Assembly (NCBI RefSeq): GCF_001865245.1
Contig: NZ_MKXB01000137.1
Span: 29,936 to 76,114 of the forward strand
Length of the DNA stretch: 46,179 nucleotides
Source: Streptomyces sp. CC53
GTDB lineage: Bacteria; Actinomycetota; Actinomycetes; Streptomycetales; Streptomycetaceae
Direction: 5' to 3'
This document shows, piece after piece, positions 16,354 to 25,456 of the stretch (position 1 is the first letter of the stretch; the number at the start of each line of letters is the position of its first letter). The notes under the pieces are model-generated. The model saw nothing but the letters and a program-made list of their open reading frames with translations, was not told the origin of the DNA and ran no database searches. The position numbers were made by a program, and so were the translations under genes.

Positions 16354-17798
16354 CCGTCCCCGCCCACGAGCGCACCGCCGCAGCCTCCCAGGGGCCCACC
16401 CCGCCCCCGGGCTGCCCGGCACACTCCGACACCGGCCCGGGAGGGGTGACCCGGCTCTACGGGCCGACCGCCGGCACCGACCCCATGGGGCTCTACGAGA
16501 GGCTGCGGGCCGCGCACGGCCCGGTGGCGCCCGTCCTGCTCGACGGGGACGTACGCGCCTGGCTCGTCCTCGGGTACCTGGAGAACCGGGACGTGGCCAC
16601 CCGTGCCACCCAGTTCTCCCGCGACCCCCGCTACTGGCACGGGTGGCGGAGCGGCGAGATCGACCCGAACACCTCGCCGCTGGTACCGCTGATCGGCTGG
16701 CGCCCCGACTGCGTGTCCGCCGACGGGGAGGAGCACCAGCGGCTGCGCCGCGCGGTCACGGCCAGCCTCGACCAGTTCGACCACCGCGGGATCCGCCGCC
16801 ACGCGGCGCGCTTCGCGCACCAGCTGGTCGACGGCTTCTGCGAGCGGGGCAGCGCGGAACTGGTCAGCGAGTTCGCCGAGCACCTGCCGATGCTCGTGCT
16901 GACCCAGCTCCTCGGCATGCCCGACGCGTACGGTCCGCAGCTCGTGCACGCCTGCCGCGACCTGATCAAGGGGTCCGAGGACGCCCTCACCCACAACGCG
17001 AACCTGCTGAGGACGCTCGAACAGCTCGTCACTTCCAAGCGGGCCATGCCGGGGCACGACATCGCGTCGGTGCTGATGGACCACCCCGCCGGCCTCACCG
17101 ACGACGAGGTGATGCACCACCTGCGCCTCATCCTGCTCGCCGGGTACGAGACGACCACCAACCTGCTGGCCAACGTGCTCCGCATGGTGGTGATCGACCC
17201 GCGGTTCCGCGGCACGCTGGCCGGCGGCCACATGACGCTGCCGGAGGCGGTGGAGCAGGTGCTCTGGGACGAGCCGCCGCTGATGGTGTGCCCCGGCCGC
17301 TGGGCGACCGGGGACACCTCCCTGGGCGGGCAGGACATCAAGGCGGGGGACATGCTGCTGCTGGGCCTCGCCGCGGGCAACGCCGACCAGGCCATCCGCC
17401 CGACCCCGGGGGCGCGCGTCCACCACAACCGCGCGCATCTGTCCTTCAGCGCCGGGACCCACGAGTGCCCCGGTCAGGACATCGCCCGCGTCATCACCCA
17501 CACCGGGGTGGACGTGCTGCTGGCCCGGCTGCCCGACGTCGACCTGTCCGTCCGCGAGGAGGAGCTCGACTGGCGTTCCTCCACCTGGACCCGGCATCTG
17601 ACGGCGCTGCCCGTGGTGTTCGCGCCCCGGGCCCCGTACGTCGAGGAGGACGCGGACCCCATGCCGGCCCCGCCCCCGCCGAGCGCGCTCGTGCCGCTGC
17701 CGCCCGAGCGGCCGGTGCACGACCCCGTGGTTCCGGCGCCCCCGGCTCCCCGCCTCTCGCTGTGGGCCCGGCTGACGCGGTTCCTGCGGGCCCGGTAG
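16350..17798 (+). CDS. Conservon-associated cytochrome P450, CYP157-like, without ExxR
   Basis: Cytochrome P450 of 482 residues, fifth gene of the conservon, coupled to cvnD through ATGA. The I-helix reads LILLAGYETTTN, and the heme loop FSAGTHECPG with the thiolate Cys373 is intact. The K-helix position that should be ExxR reads EQVLW (302-306): aligned on the usual EELLR, both Glu and Arg are replaced. The CYP157 family of streptomycetes is known to lack ExxR and to carry EQSLW there, so this is very probably a CYP157 member rather than a decayed gene. After about residue 425 there is a Pro-rich tail ending in SLWARLTRFLRAR, a possible amphipathic membrane contact. The substrate is unknown. 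Confidence 0.92.
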   Translation: MTVPAHERTAAASQGPTPPPGCPAHSDTGPGGVTRLYGPTAGTDPMGLYERLRAAHGPVAPVLLDGDVRAWLVLGYLENRDVATRATQFSRDPRYWHGWRSGEIDPNTSPLVPLIGWRPDCVSADGEEHQRLRRAVTASLDQFDHRGIRRHAARFAHQLVDGFCERGSAELVSEFAEHLPMLVLTQLLGMPDAYGPQLVHACRDLIKGSEDALTHNANLLRTLEQLVTSKRAMPGHDIASVLMDHPAGLTDDEVMHHLRLILLAGYETTTNLLANVLRMVVIDPRFRGTLAGGHMTLPEAVEQVLWDEPPLMVCPGRWATGDTSLGGQDIKAGDMLLLGLAAGNADQAIRPTPGARVHHNRAHLSFSAGTHECPGQDIARVITHTGVDVLLARLPDVDLSVREEELDWRSSTWTRHLTALPVVFAPRAPYVEEDADPMPAPPPPSALVPLPPERPVHDPVVPAPPAPRLSLWARLTRFLRAR

Positions 17799-17820
17799 AC
17801 CGGCCGCGCGGCCTTCGCGG

Positions 17821-18375
17821 TCAGCCGTCGAGCCAGTCGCCGCCGGCACGGTCCGCTGCGTGGCCCCGGCCGTTCCACAGGAAGTCCGGGTGCGCGCACC
17901 CGACCATGCGGGCGAACAGGGCGGTGTCCTCCTGCCGGGTCGGCGGCCGGTGCGGCACGGGGAACGGTTCGGCGCCGACCGTACCGGAGCCGGTCTGGAC
18001 CGCGCGCGCACCGGCCCCGCCCGCGAGGGCGGCGGTCACCGCGGCGACGTAGGTGCGGTGGAGGATCTCCCACACGGCGTCCGGGTCGCCGCGCCACTCA
18101 CCGTGCAGGGCTTCGAAGGCAGCCGGCTCCCTGCGGAACGGGCGCCGGGCGGCCGGCCGTCCGGTGCGGCAGCGGTCCGAGAGGGCAGCCGCCCGGCCGA
18201 CCAGACGCCGCGCGGTGGGCCGGGGCCCCGTCCGCAGGGTGACGCCGTCCGTCAGCAGGCCGGAGCAGGGGTGGGGCTCGGTGCCGCGCAGGGGGCAGTC
18301 CTCGCCCGGCAGGATGGTACCCGCGTACCTGCCGTCCCCGTGGGGCTCGGGCGCGAGACACCCCGGCTTCGCCAC
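17821..18375 (-). CDS. Hypothetical protein
   Basis: Function not recognised. The frame encodes 184 residues from GTG 18373-18375 (MAKPGCLAPEPHGDG). Composition is protein-like, with Trp, Phe, His and acidic residues spread through the chain, for example GDPDAVWEILHRTYVAAVTAAL and MVGCAHPDFLWNGRG near the end. No membrane segment or signal peptide. The ribosome site is weak, so a downstream start is possible. It is convergent with the conservon P450 and lies downstream of thymidine kinase on the same strand. Confidence 0.6.
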   Translation of the reverse strand: MAKPGCLAPEPHGDGRYAGTILPGEDCPLRGTEPHPCSGLLTDGVTLRTGPRPTARRLVGRAAALSDRCRTGRPAARRPFRREPAAFEALHGEWRGDPDAVWEILHRTYVAAVTAALAGGAGARAVQTGSGTVGAEPFPVPHRPPTRQEDTALFARMVGCAHPDFLWNGRGHAADRAGGDWLDG

Positions 18376-18436
18376 GTGGTGATCGGTCCGCCCGCTGCCA
18401 GGGCCGCGTGCCGGGCGCCGTCGTGACCGCCCGGGT

Positions 18437-19087
18437 TCAGCCCGACGTGACCGGCAGCACGTCGGGCGAGAGTGCCGCGGCTCGCGCCGTCGCGCTCGTC
18501 ATCCGCTTGCGGTGGTGTCTGCGGCACAACACCTCGTACCCGACGACTTCCGCAGCCACGCCGACGTCCCCCACCACCACCTGCTCGCCCTCCACCACCA
18601 TCTCGCCGTCGACGGTGCGGGCGTTGTGGGTGGCGCGGGCTCCGCACCAGCACATGGCCTCCACCTGGAGGGTCTCCACGCGGTCCGCGAGTTCCAGCAG
18701 GCGCTGCGAGCCGGGGAACAGTTTCGTGCGGAAGTCGGTGGTGATCCCGAAGGCGAACACGTCCAGCCCGAGGTCGTCGACGATCCGGGCGAGCTGGTCG
18801 ACCTGCCCGGGGGCGAGGAACTGCGCCTCGTCGACGATCGCGTAGTCGCAGCGGCCGCCCCGGGACAGGTGGTCGACGACGTGCCCGTACAGGTCGAAGC
18901 CGTCGCCGGCCTCGACGGCCTCCGTCACCAGCCCGAGGCGCGAGGAGAGCCTGCCCTCGCCCGCACGGTCGTTGCGGGTGAAGATCATGCCCTGGAGCCC
19001 GCGTGCGGACCGGTTGTGCTCGATCTGCAGAGCCAGGGTGCTCTTTCCGCAGTCCATCGTTCCGGAGAAGAACACCAGCTCGGGCAT
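18437..19087 (-). CDS. tdk: Thymidine kinase
   Basis: Phosphorylates thymidine to dTMP with ATP in pyrimidine salvage. The 216-residue product has the type II TK P-loop GTMDCGKST (residues 9-17), the YAIVDEAQFL Walker-B-like element, and zinc-binding cysteines in CWCGARATHNAR plus CRRHH near the C-terminus. All key elements are present, and length is normal for the type II family with a short tail extension. Start ATG 19085-19087 lacks a strong Shine-Dalgarno. It lies 71 nt downstream of the phosphodiesterase gene on the same strand, possibly one transcript. Confidence 0.96.
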   Translation of the reverse strand: MPELVFFSGTMDCGKSTLALQIEHNRSARGLQGMIFTRNDRAGEGRLSSRLGLVTEAVEAGDGFDLYGHVVDHLSRGGRCDYAIVDEAQFLAPGQVDQLARIVDDLGLDVFAFGITTDFRTKLFPGSQRLLELADRVETLQVEAMCWCGARATHNARTVDGEMVVEGEQVVVGDVGVAAEVVGYEVLCRRHHRKRMTSATARAAALSPDVLPVTSG

Positions 19088-19158
19088 GGGTGGGAGACGG
19101 CCTTTCAGGTCAGGGGCAGGGGTGGGACGAGGACTTCGGTACGGGCGCGGGACGCGGG

Positions 19159-20364
19159 TTACGAGCGTACTTCGAGCAGCGGGACGAGCTGCTCCGCCGC
19201 CGTCATGGAGCCGTGCATGCCCGCCATCGCCGACTCGTGGGGCTCCGCGGCGGACGCCGTGATCGCCACGTCGTCGTGCGCGGCGGCGACGACGTCGCCG
19301 ATCCGACCGTGCACCCGCTCGTCCACGCCCGGCCCGAACCAGCCGGCGGCGACGGCCTCCTCGCGGCTCGCGACCCAGAACCGGTCGCCCAGCACCTCGC
19401 GCCAGCAGGCCAGCACGTCCGCGGCGGCGCCGGGCACCGCGTACACGTGGCGGGCGCGCCCCTCACCGCCGAGCAGGGCGACGCCGGCGCGCAGCTCCCA
19501 GTCCTCGTCGAAGTCGATGCGGCTCTCCTCGTCGAACGGGATGTCCACCATGCCGTGGTCGGCCGTCACGTACAGCGCGGCGCGGGGCGGGAGCTGCTCG
19601 GCGAGGCGGCGCACCAGCTGGTCGGCGTGCATGAGCTGGCCGCGCCAGGCGTCGGAGTCGACGCCGAAGCGGTGGCCCGCCCCGTCGACCTCGCTGTAGT
19701 ACGTGTAGACGAGCGTCCGGTCGGCGGCGCCGAGCTGGCGGGCCGCGAGGTCCATGCGGTCTTCGCCGGAGAGCCTGCCGTGGAACGTCCCGCCGCTGAG
19801 CGCGATCTTGGTGAGCGGGGTGTCCTGGAACGCGGGGGACGACACCTGGGCGGTGTGCACGCCCGCCGCGTCGGCGAGCTGGAAGACCGTCGGGTAGGGC
19901 TGCCAGACGGCGGGGGACGTCCAGGGCCGCCACCGCAGCTGGTTCATCAGCCCGCCGGTGCCGGGGTCGCGCACGGTGTACCCGGCGAGACCGTGGCCGC
20001 CGGGTGGCAGTCCGGTGCCGACGGAGGCCAGCGACGTCGCGGTGGTGGCGGGGAAGCCGGAGGTCAGGGGCCTGCCGGTGCCGCCGCGTGAGGTGGCGAG
20101 GAGCGAGGCGAGGAAGGGCGCCTCGTCCGGGTGGGCCCTGACCTGCTCCCAGCCGAGTCCGTCGATGAGGAAGACGCAGACCCGGTCGGCCGGGGTCAGC
20201 TCGGCGATGCGGTGGTCGCAGCCGGGCACGCCGAGACCCGCCGCCAGGGTGGGCAGCAGGTCGGCGAGGGAGCCGGAGCCGTACGCGGGCACGGGCGCGG
20301 TGTCGAGGGCGAGCGGTACGGGCTCGTCGGGCCAGGCGGCGGCCGTGGTGGTGGGCTGGACCAT
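19159..20364 (-). CDS. Alkaline-phosphatase superfamily protein (nucleotide pyrophosphatase/phosphodiesterase type)
   Basis: Metal-dependent hydrolase of the type I phosphodiesterase/nucleotide pyrophosphatase family, 401 residues. The first metal aspartate is in FLIDGLGWEQV, the predicted nucleophile threonine in SGFPATTATSLAS, and later ligands in YYSEVDGAGHRFG and VTADHGMVDIP. A signal peptide is not visible, so it is probably cytoplasmic. Substrate unknown. The ATG overlaps the stop of the upstream DUF5998 gene by one base (TGATG), so the two are translationally coupled, a pairing I recall as common in streptomycetes. Confidence 0.93.
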   Translation of the reverse strand: MVQPTTTAAAWPDEPVPLALDTAPVPAYGSGSLADLLPTLAAGLGVPGCDHRIAELTPADRVCVFLIDGLGWEQVRAHPDEAPFLASLLATSRGGTGRPLTSGFPATTATSLASVGTGLPPGGHGLAGYTVRDPGTGGLMNQLRWRPWTSPAVWQPYPTVFQLADAAGVHTAQVSSPAFQDTPLTKIALSGGTFHGRLSGEDRMDLAARQLGAADRTLVYTYYSEVDGAGHRFGVDSDAWRGQLMHADQLVRRLAEQLPPRAALYVTADHGMVDIPFDEESRIDFDEDWELRAGVALLGGEGRARHVYAVPGAAADVLACWREVLGDRFWVASREEAVAAGWFGPGVDERVHGRIGDVVAAAHDDVAITASAAEPHESAMAGMHGSMTAAEQLVPLLEVRS

Positions 20365-20948
20365 CAGCGGACGGCGGCGGTGGCTTCGGACAGGGCCTGG
20401 GCGAAGACGAGGGCCTGGCGGACCGTCTCGGGGCCGTCGCCCGCCTCGCTGACGCGGAGGCTGAGGTCGTCGGCGGTGGAGTTGCCGGTGTAGCCGTGGT
20501 CCGCGTCGCAGTTCGGGTCGCCGCAGGCGGCGGGTTCCAGGTCGATGCGGGAGACCGCGCCCCAGCCGATCGTGAGGACGACCTCGCGGGGCAGGGTGCC
20601 GGGCGTGTACGCCTCCGGGTTGGCGACGACCCGGCTGAGCACCACGGACGAGATGCGGCCCAGCTTGACGGACTCGGTGGAGGTGGTCGCGTAGGGGGTC
20701 GGCGAGGTCGTGTCCGCGTTCTGCTCGTCGGTGTGGCTGACGATGAAGCGGGTGCCGGTGAGGACGAGGACGGTGACGTGCCGGCGGACCTCGTTGGCGT
20801 CGAAGGTGGTCTCCTGGTGCACGAGGTACGACGCGATCGCCTCGCCGCCGACGGCGGCCTCCACCGCCTCGGCCACCAGAGCCGGGTAGTAGCCGCTGCG
20901 CTCGATCGCCGCGCGCAGCCCCTGGGTCGTCGTACCGGTCTTCGCCAT
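20364..20948 (-). CDS. DUF5998 family protein
   Basis: Conserved actinobacterial protein of unknown function, 194 residues. It starts MAKTGTTTQGLRAAIERSGYYPALVAEAV at ATG 20946-20948; an ATG three codons upstream (MEPMAK) is equally possible. It is a soluble beta-rich protein; the segment VLVLTGTRFIVSHTDE and a CGDPNCDADHGY stretch with two cysteines are visible, the latter possibly a metal site. Coupled to the phosphodiesterase gene by overlapping stop and start codons, suggesting a joint role. Confidence 0.9.
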   Translation of the reverse strand: MAKTGTTTQGLRAAIERSGYYPALVAEAVEAAVGGEAIASYLVHQETTFDANEVRRHVTVLVLTGTRFIVSHTDEQNADTTSPTPYATTSTESVKLGRISSVVLSRVVANPEAYTPGTLPREVVLTIGWGAVSRIDLEPAACGDPNCDADHGYTGNSTADDLSLRVSEAGDGPETVRQALVFAQALSEATAAVR

Positions 20949-21561
20949 GGGCTCCATCCTAATCCCCGGGTGGGCCGCCTCAGCCCCGGCGAGAACGGCG
21001 CCGCGCGCTGCCCCCTCCCCCGGGCCGCCGCCGCGCCCGCCGCCTAGGCGGAGCCGGACGCATCGGCGCCGCGCCCTGCCCCGCCGGGGCGGGGCAGCGG
21101 GGCGCCGAGCAGCGGGGAGGGGTGGGGATGACGTACGGGCAGGAGCCGGCCCTGCGGCTCCGGGGGCCTCCGGGTGGGCCGGCTCGGCGGAGCCGGACGC
21201 GGGGGCCGCCTCCACCCGGGGTGCCGCGCTCGCCGTACGGGCGAGGGGCCGCGGCGGCGGGCGCGGCGCCTCGGCGGCAGCGGCAGGGGCCGCGGAGCGG
21301 ACCGGCGCGCACCGGGCGGTGGCCCGGGGGCGGTGGCCGCGTCGTGACGGTCCGGGAAGGCCGTCGCGGGGCGGCCGGCCGCGGCTGCCTCCCTCCGGGG
21401 ACCGCCGCGCGGGGTGCTGCACGCCACCCGCGGGGGTCGTCGCCCTCGCGCGGTGGCCCGTACGCCCCTTCGCCCCGGGCGCCTTACGGCCGCCGCCGCG
21501 TGCGCCGGCCCGGGGTGGGCCCGGCACCCGCGGTGCCCGGGCCGCCCCGGGCGGGGGCCGC
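20949..21561. other. GC-rich intergenic region, no gene seen
   Basis: About 610 bases between the acetyltransferase fusion and the DUF5998 gene. All six frames are long because stops are rare, but the conceptual products are Arg/Pro/Gly-rich with no fold. The phrase GGCGGAGCCGGACGC occurs twice (near 21051 and 21187). A terminator hairpin lies at its right end. Confidence 0.5.
21518..21543 (-). terminator. Terminator after the acetyltransferase fusion
   Basis: GGCCCGGCACC (21518-21528) pairs with GGTGCC and GGGCC (21532-21537, 21539-21543), with a single bulged C and loop CGC. It lies 19 bases past the stop of the minus-strand fusion gene. Confidence 0.55.
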
Positions 21562-24500
21562 TCAGTACGCGGGGAGGCGGCGGGGCCCGAGGTCGGTGCG
21601 GGCGGGCGGCGGGGCGAGCCGTACGGTCGCGTCGAGCACGGCGAGGCCGTGCGGGGCGACGACCACGGGCTCCAGGGCCACGGCGGTGATCTCGGGGTGG
21701 TCGTCGACCAGCCGTGAGACCCGGAGCAGCGGATCCTCCAGGGCCCGGGAGTCGACGGGGGTCGAACCGCGCCAGCCGAAGAGCAGGGGCGCGGTGCGGA
21801 TGGACCGGATCTGCTCGGCCACATCGCGGTCGGTGGCGGGGACGAGGCGGTGCGCGGTGTCCCCCAGCAGCTCGGCGGGTGCCCCGGCGAGGCCGAAGGA
21901 GAGGACCGCGCCGACGCCCGGGTCGATGGCGGCGCGCACGACGGTGTCGACGCCGCGCGGCACCATCGACTGCACCACGGGGAGCGTCTCGGCGGGCTTG
22001 CCGAGCGTCTCGGTGAGCTCGGCGTACGCGGCGCACAACTGCTCCTCGCCGGCCAGGTCCAGGCGCACCCCGCCGAGGTCGGGGCGGTGGCGCAGGTGCG
22101 GAGCGGTGGCCTTGAGCGCCACGGGGTAGCCCAGGCGGGCGGCGGCCCGGACGGCGGAGTCCGGGTCGGGCGCGGCGAAGGCGGGGCGCACGGGGATGCC
22201 GTAGCGGCCGAGCAGCGACTGTGCCTCGGCCGGGGCGAGGGTGACCCCGTGCCCGCCCACTTCCTGGGCGGTGAGCAGGCGGTCGATCTGGGCGGCGGCC
22301 CCGGCTTCGTCGATGCCCTCGAACTCGGGCACGCGGCCGGGCTCCGCGGCCTTCCTGCGCCACTCGGCGTACTTCACCGCCTCGGCGAGGGCGCGGACCG
22401 CCCGCTCGGCTGCGGGGTAGGCGGGGATGTGCCGGGGGCCGGCGGGCTCACGTGGCCCGTCGGCGTCGGGGCGGTCGGGGAGCGGGCGGGCGCCGACGGT
22501 GCCGGTGCCCCCGGTGGCCGAGCCGTCGTGGCCGGGGGCGGCGGACGCCTCCGGGCGGTGCTGCCCGGCGGGGTCTGCGGGGGCTGGTCCAGCCGACCCG
22601 GCCCGTGCACGGTCGGCCTGTGTGCCGTCGGCGCGCGGGCGGTCGGTGTGCGGGCGGTCGGTGTGCGCCTTGTCGTCCTCGTGCGGCCGGGCACTGCCCG
22701 TGGGGCGGTCGTTGCCCGGCTGTCCCGTCGGCTGCCGGGCGAAGGCGCGCAGGCCGAGCGCCCACCATCCGGCGGTCCGGCGGCCGGGAGCGGGGCGGGA
22801 GCCGCCGGGGGAACTGTCGACGCCGTCCGGGTCGGCCGTCTGGTGGTCGGGCGCCGGGCGGTCAGGGTCCTGTGCCGGGGAGTCGGCACGTCGGGTCTCG
22901 TCGGCGGCCGGGTGCGGTGCCTCCGGGGCCCAGTCCGGCGGAACGGGCCGGGTCGGAGGGGCGGCGCCGCGTCCGGCGGGGGTCGCGGCCCGTTCGGACG
23001 GTGGTGCCTCCTGGTGGGACGGCACCGGGCCCCGGCCGAGCGGGGAGGCATCGGCGCCGGGCGCGGAGGGGGCGGCCTCCGGACGCAGGGCTTCGTGGGC
23101 GGGCGGGGTCGCCCGGTCGGGGCCTCCGTCCGTCCCGCCCGTGGCGGGCGGCACCGGTCCCTCGCTCGCGGGCACGGTGCCACGGTCCGGGGCGGGCGGC
23201 GGGGCGTCCTCGTCCGGCCGGGCGGCACGGTCGCCCGCCGGCGGGTGAGGGGCGGAGCCGTCGGGCACCTCCCCGTTCGCACGGGCGGGCGGCGCAGCCG
23301 TCCCGGGGTCCGCCGGGTGCGCCGGTCCTGCGGGTTCCGGTGCCGGGGCGGTGCTCGTCGCGGCGGCCAGCGCGTCGGCGAGCGCGCCCAGCTCGACGTG
23401 GACGACGACGACGGGCTTGGCCGGCGCCGTCGCGGACGCCGCGCGCAACGCCTCCGCCAGCACCTCCCCCTCGGCCTGCGGCTCCGTCGAGCCCTGCTCG
23501 CCCACCCACGGGATGGCGGTGACCACGACCGCGTCGCAGTTCTCGTCGTGCAGGGCCGCCGCGAGCGCGGCGCGGAAGTCATCGGGCGTGGCGGAGGTGG
23601 TCAGATCGCGTGGGCGAAGCGGCCGCAGCCCTTCCGCGAGGCACGCGTCGTACGTGAGGAGGCCGAGCGACTCCGAGTTGCCGAGGATCGCCACCCGCGG
23701 GCCGGCCGGCAGCGGCTGGCCCGCGAGGAGGATCCCGACGTCGACGAGTTCCGTGACGGTGTCGACGCGGATGACACCCGCCTGGCGCAGCAGTTCGGAG
23801 ACCGTGGCGTGCGGGACGCGGGTGGCGGGCACGGCGTGGCCGGGGGGCGCGCTGCCGCTGTGGCGTCCGCCCTGGACGGCCACCACGGGCTTGGCCACGG
23901 CGGTGCGGCGGGCCAGCCGCGTGAACTTGCGGGGATTGCCGATCGACTCCAGGTACAGCAGGACGACGTCGGTGCCACTGTCCTCGTACCAGTACTGGAG
24001 TATGTCGTTGCCCGAGACGTCGGCGCGGTTCCCCGCGGACACGAACGAGGACACGCCGGCGCCCCGGCGGTGGAGTCCGGCGAGCAGGGCGATGCCGATG
24101 GCGCCGGACTGGGTGAAGAGACCGATCCGTCCGGCGGCCGGCAGCTGGGGCGCGAGGGAGGCGTTGAGGCGGACGTCGTCGGCGGTGTTCAGGATGCCGA
24201 AGGCGTTGGGGCCGATGACGCGCATGCCGTACGAGCGTGCCTGGCGCACCAGGGCGCGCTGCCGCTCGCGTCCGGCGGGGCCGCTCTCGGCGTATCCGGC
24301 GGAGAGGACGACGAGGCCGCGCACGCCGTGGTCGCCGCACTCGGCGACCACGGACGGCACGTGGTCCGCGGGTACGGCGACCACGGCCAGGTCGACGGGC
24401 TCGCCTATGCCGGTGACCGAGCGGTACGCGGGGACGCCGTCCAGGGTGGTCGGTGCGTCCGGGAGTGCGGTGTTCACGGCGTGGACGCGGCCCGTGTACC

Positions 24501-25242
24501 CGGACTCCAGGATGTTGCGCAGGACGGTGCGGCCGACGCCGCCGGGGGTGCGGCCCGCCCCGATGACGGCGATCGACCCCGGCGCGAGGAGCCGCTGCAC
24601 CGAGCGGGCCTCGGCGCGCTGCTCGCGGGCCCGCTGGACGGCGAGGGCCCGGTCGGTGGGCTCCAGGTCGAGGTGGAGGCGGACGGCGCCGTCCTCGAAG
24701 CTGCGCTTCTGGGTGTACCCGGCGTCCGTGAACACCTTGATCATCTTGGTGTTCGCGGGGAGCACCTCCGCGGCGAAGCGGCGGACGCCCCGCTCGCGCG
24801 CGCAGGCGGCGATGTGCTCCAGCAGGGCGGAGGCGACGCCCCGGCCCTGGTGGGCGTCCTGGACGAGGAAGGCGACCTCGGCCTCGTCGGCCGGGGCGGC
24901 GGCGGGACGGCCGTGCGCGTCGATGCGGTCGTAGCGGACGGTGCCGATGAACTCGCCTCCGATGGTGGCGGCGAGGCCCACCCGGTCCACGTAGTCGTGG
25001 TGGGTGAAGTGGTGGACGTCCTTCGCGGAGAGCCGGGGGTAGGGCGCGAAGAACCGGTAGTACTTCGACTCGTCCGAGACCTGTTCGTAGAAGCTGACCA
25101 GGCGTTCCGCGTCGTCCGTGGTGATCGGCCGGATGCGGGCGGTGCCTCCGTCGCGGAGGACGACGTCGGCCTCCCAGTGGTCGGGGTAGGCGTGGACCGG
25201 CTGCGGGGCCGGTGGTTCCGACTGATCGGACGGGTTCCGCAT
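21562..25242 (-). CDS. GNAT acetyltransferase fused to ADP-forming acyl-CoA synthetase domains (Pat/PatZ-like)
   Basis: Large cytoplasmic protein of 1226 residues related to protein lysine acetyltransferases such as PatZ, but with the GNAT domain first. Residues about 20-190 are GNAT (YYRFFAPYPRLS, acetyl-CoA loop QGRGVASALL). Residues about 215-620 are the CoA-binding and ligase-like domains of NDP-forming acyl-CoA synthetases (IAVIGAGRTPGGVGR, FTQSGAIGIALL, GNSESLGLL). Residues about 633-934 are a Pro/Ala/Gly/Asp-rich low-complexity insert. Residues about 935-1226 are the ATP-grasp subdomain (YPVALKATAP, LGGVRLDL). Start ATG 25240-25242 has no clear ribosome site. E. coli PatZ is 886 residues; the excess here is mostly the insert. 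It lies beside ptsH, divergently. Whether the synthetase part is catalytic cannot be judged. Confidence 0.93.
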   Translation of the reverse strand: MRNPSDQSEPPAPQPVHAYPDHWEADVVLRDGGTARIRPITTDDAERLVSFYEQVSDESKYYRFFAPYPRLSAKDVHHFTHHDYVDRVGLAATIGGEFIGTVRYDRIDAHGRPAAAPADEAEVAFLVQDAHQGRGVASALLEHIAACARERGVRRFAAEVLPANTKMIKVFTDAGYTQKRSFEDGAVRLHLDLEPTDRALAVQRAREQRAEARSVQRLLAPGSIAVIGAGRTPGGVGRTVLRNILESGYTGRVHAVNTALPDAPTTLDGVPAYRSVTGIGEPVDLAVVAVPADHVPSVVAECGDHGVRGLVVLSAGYAESGPAGRERQRALVRQARSYGMRVIGPNAFGILNTADDVRLNASLAPQLPAAGRIGLFTQSGAIGIALLAGLHRRGAGVSSFVSAGNRADVSGNDILQYWYEDSGTDVVLLYLESIGNPRKFTRLARRTAVAKPVVAVQGGRHSGSAPPGHAVPATRVPHATVSELLRQAGVIRVDTVTELVDVGILLAGQPLPAGPRVAILGNSESLGLLTYDACLAEGLRPLRPRDLTTSATPDDFRAALAAALHDENCDAVVVTAIPWVGEQGSTEPQAEGEVLAEALRAASATAPAKPVVVVHVELGALADALAAATSTAPAPEPAGPAHPADPGTAAPPARANGEVPDGSAPHPPAGDRAARPDEDAPPPAPDRGTVPASEGPVPPATGGTDGGPDRATPPAHEALRPEAAPSAPGADASPLGRGPVPSHQEAPPSERAATPAGRGAAPPTRPVPPDWAPEAPHPAADETRRADSPAQDPDRPAPDHQTADPDGVDSSPGGSRPAPGRRTAGWWALGLRAFARQPTGQPGNDRPTGSARPHEDDKAHTDRPHTDRPRADGTQADRARAGSAGPAPADPAGQHRPEASAAPGHDGSATGGTGTVGARPLPDRPDADGPREPAGPRHIPAYPAAERAVRALAEAVKYAEWRRKAAEPGRVPEFEGIDEAGAAAQIDRLLTAQEVGGHGVTLAPAEAQSLLGRYGIPVRPAFAAPDPDSAVRAAARLGYPVALKATAPHLRHRPDLGGVRLDLAGEEQLCAAYAELTETLGKPAETLPVVQSMVPRGVDTVVRAAIDPGVGAVLSFGLAGAPAELLGDTAHRLVPATDRDVAEQIRSIRTAPLLFGWRGSTPVDSRALEDPLLRVSRLVDDHPEITAVALEPVVVAPHGLAVLDATVRLAPPPARTDLGPRRLPAY

Positions 25243-25417
25243 GGGCCAAGCGTACGGCGCTCGTACGGATGACGGAGCGGTTCGCGGGCCCGGCGGGCGC
25301 AGCAGGGCCGGTCGCCGTACGACACGGGCCGGAAGGCCGTGCGGCGCGGGGGCCGGACGGCCCGGCGCGGGACACTGTGCCGGCGGGCCGGTCCGAGCAC
25401 GGCGCACCCCGTGGCAC

Positions 25418-25433
25418 ACTGGTCTAGACAACC
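25418..25433. promoter_or_regulatory. DasR-responsive element (dre) at ptsH
   Basis: ACTGGTCTAGACAACC matches the DasR operator consensus ACTGGTCTAGACCACT at 14 of 16 positions, including the central TGGTCTAGAC palindrome. It lies 24 bases before the HPr start, overlapping the expected core promoter. DasR, the GlcNAc-responsive GntR regulator, is known to control PTS genes including ptsH in S. coelicolor. Repression relieved by glucosamine-6-phosphate is the expected mode. Confidence 0.88.
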
Positions 25434-25456
25434 CCTAGCACCTGAAGGGCAACACC

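Noticed and set aside
16350..17798. P450 considered a pseudogene because ExxR is missing
   Set aside because: No frameshift or stop, heme cysteine intact, operon coupling kept, and the CYP157 family is known to lack this motif.
21850..25272. 1140-codon plus-strand frame opposite the acetyltransferase fusion
   Set aside because: Gly/Val/Arg-rich shadow of a well-supported minus-strand gene; no motif, no ribosome site.
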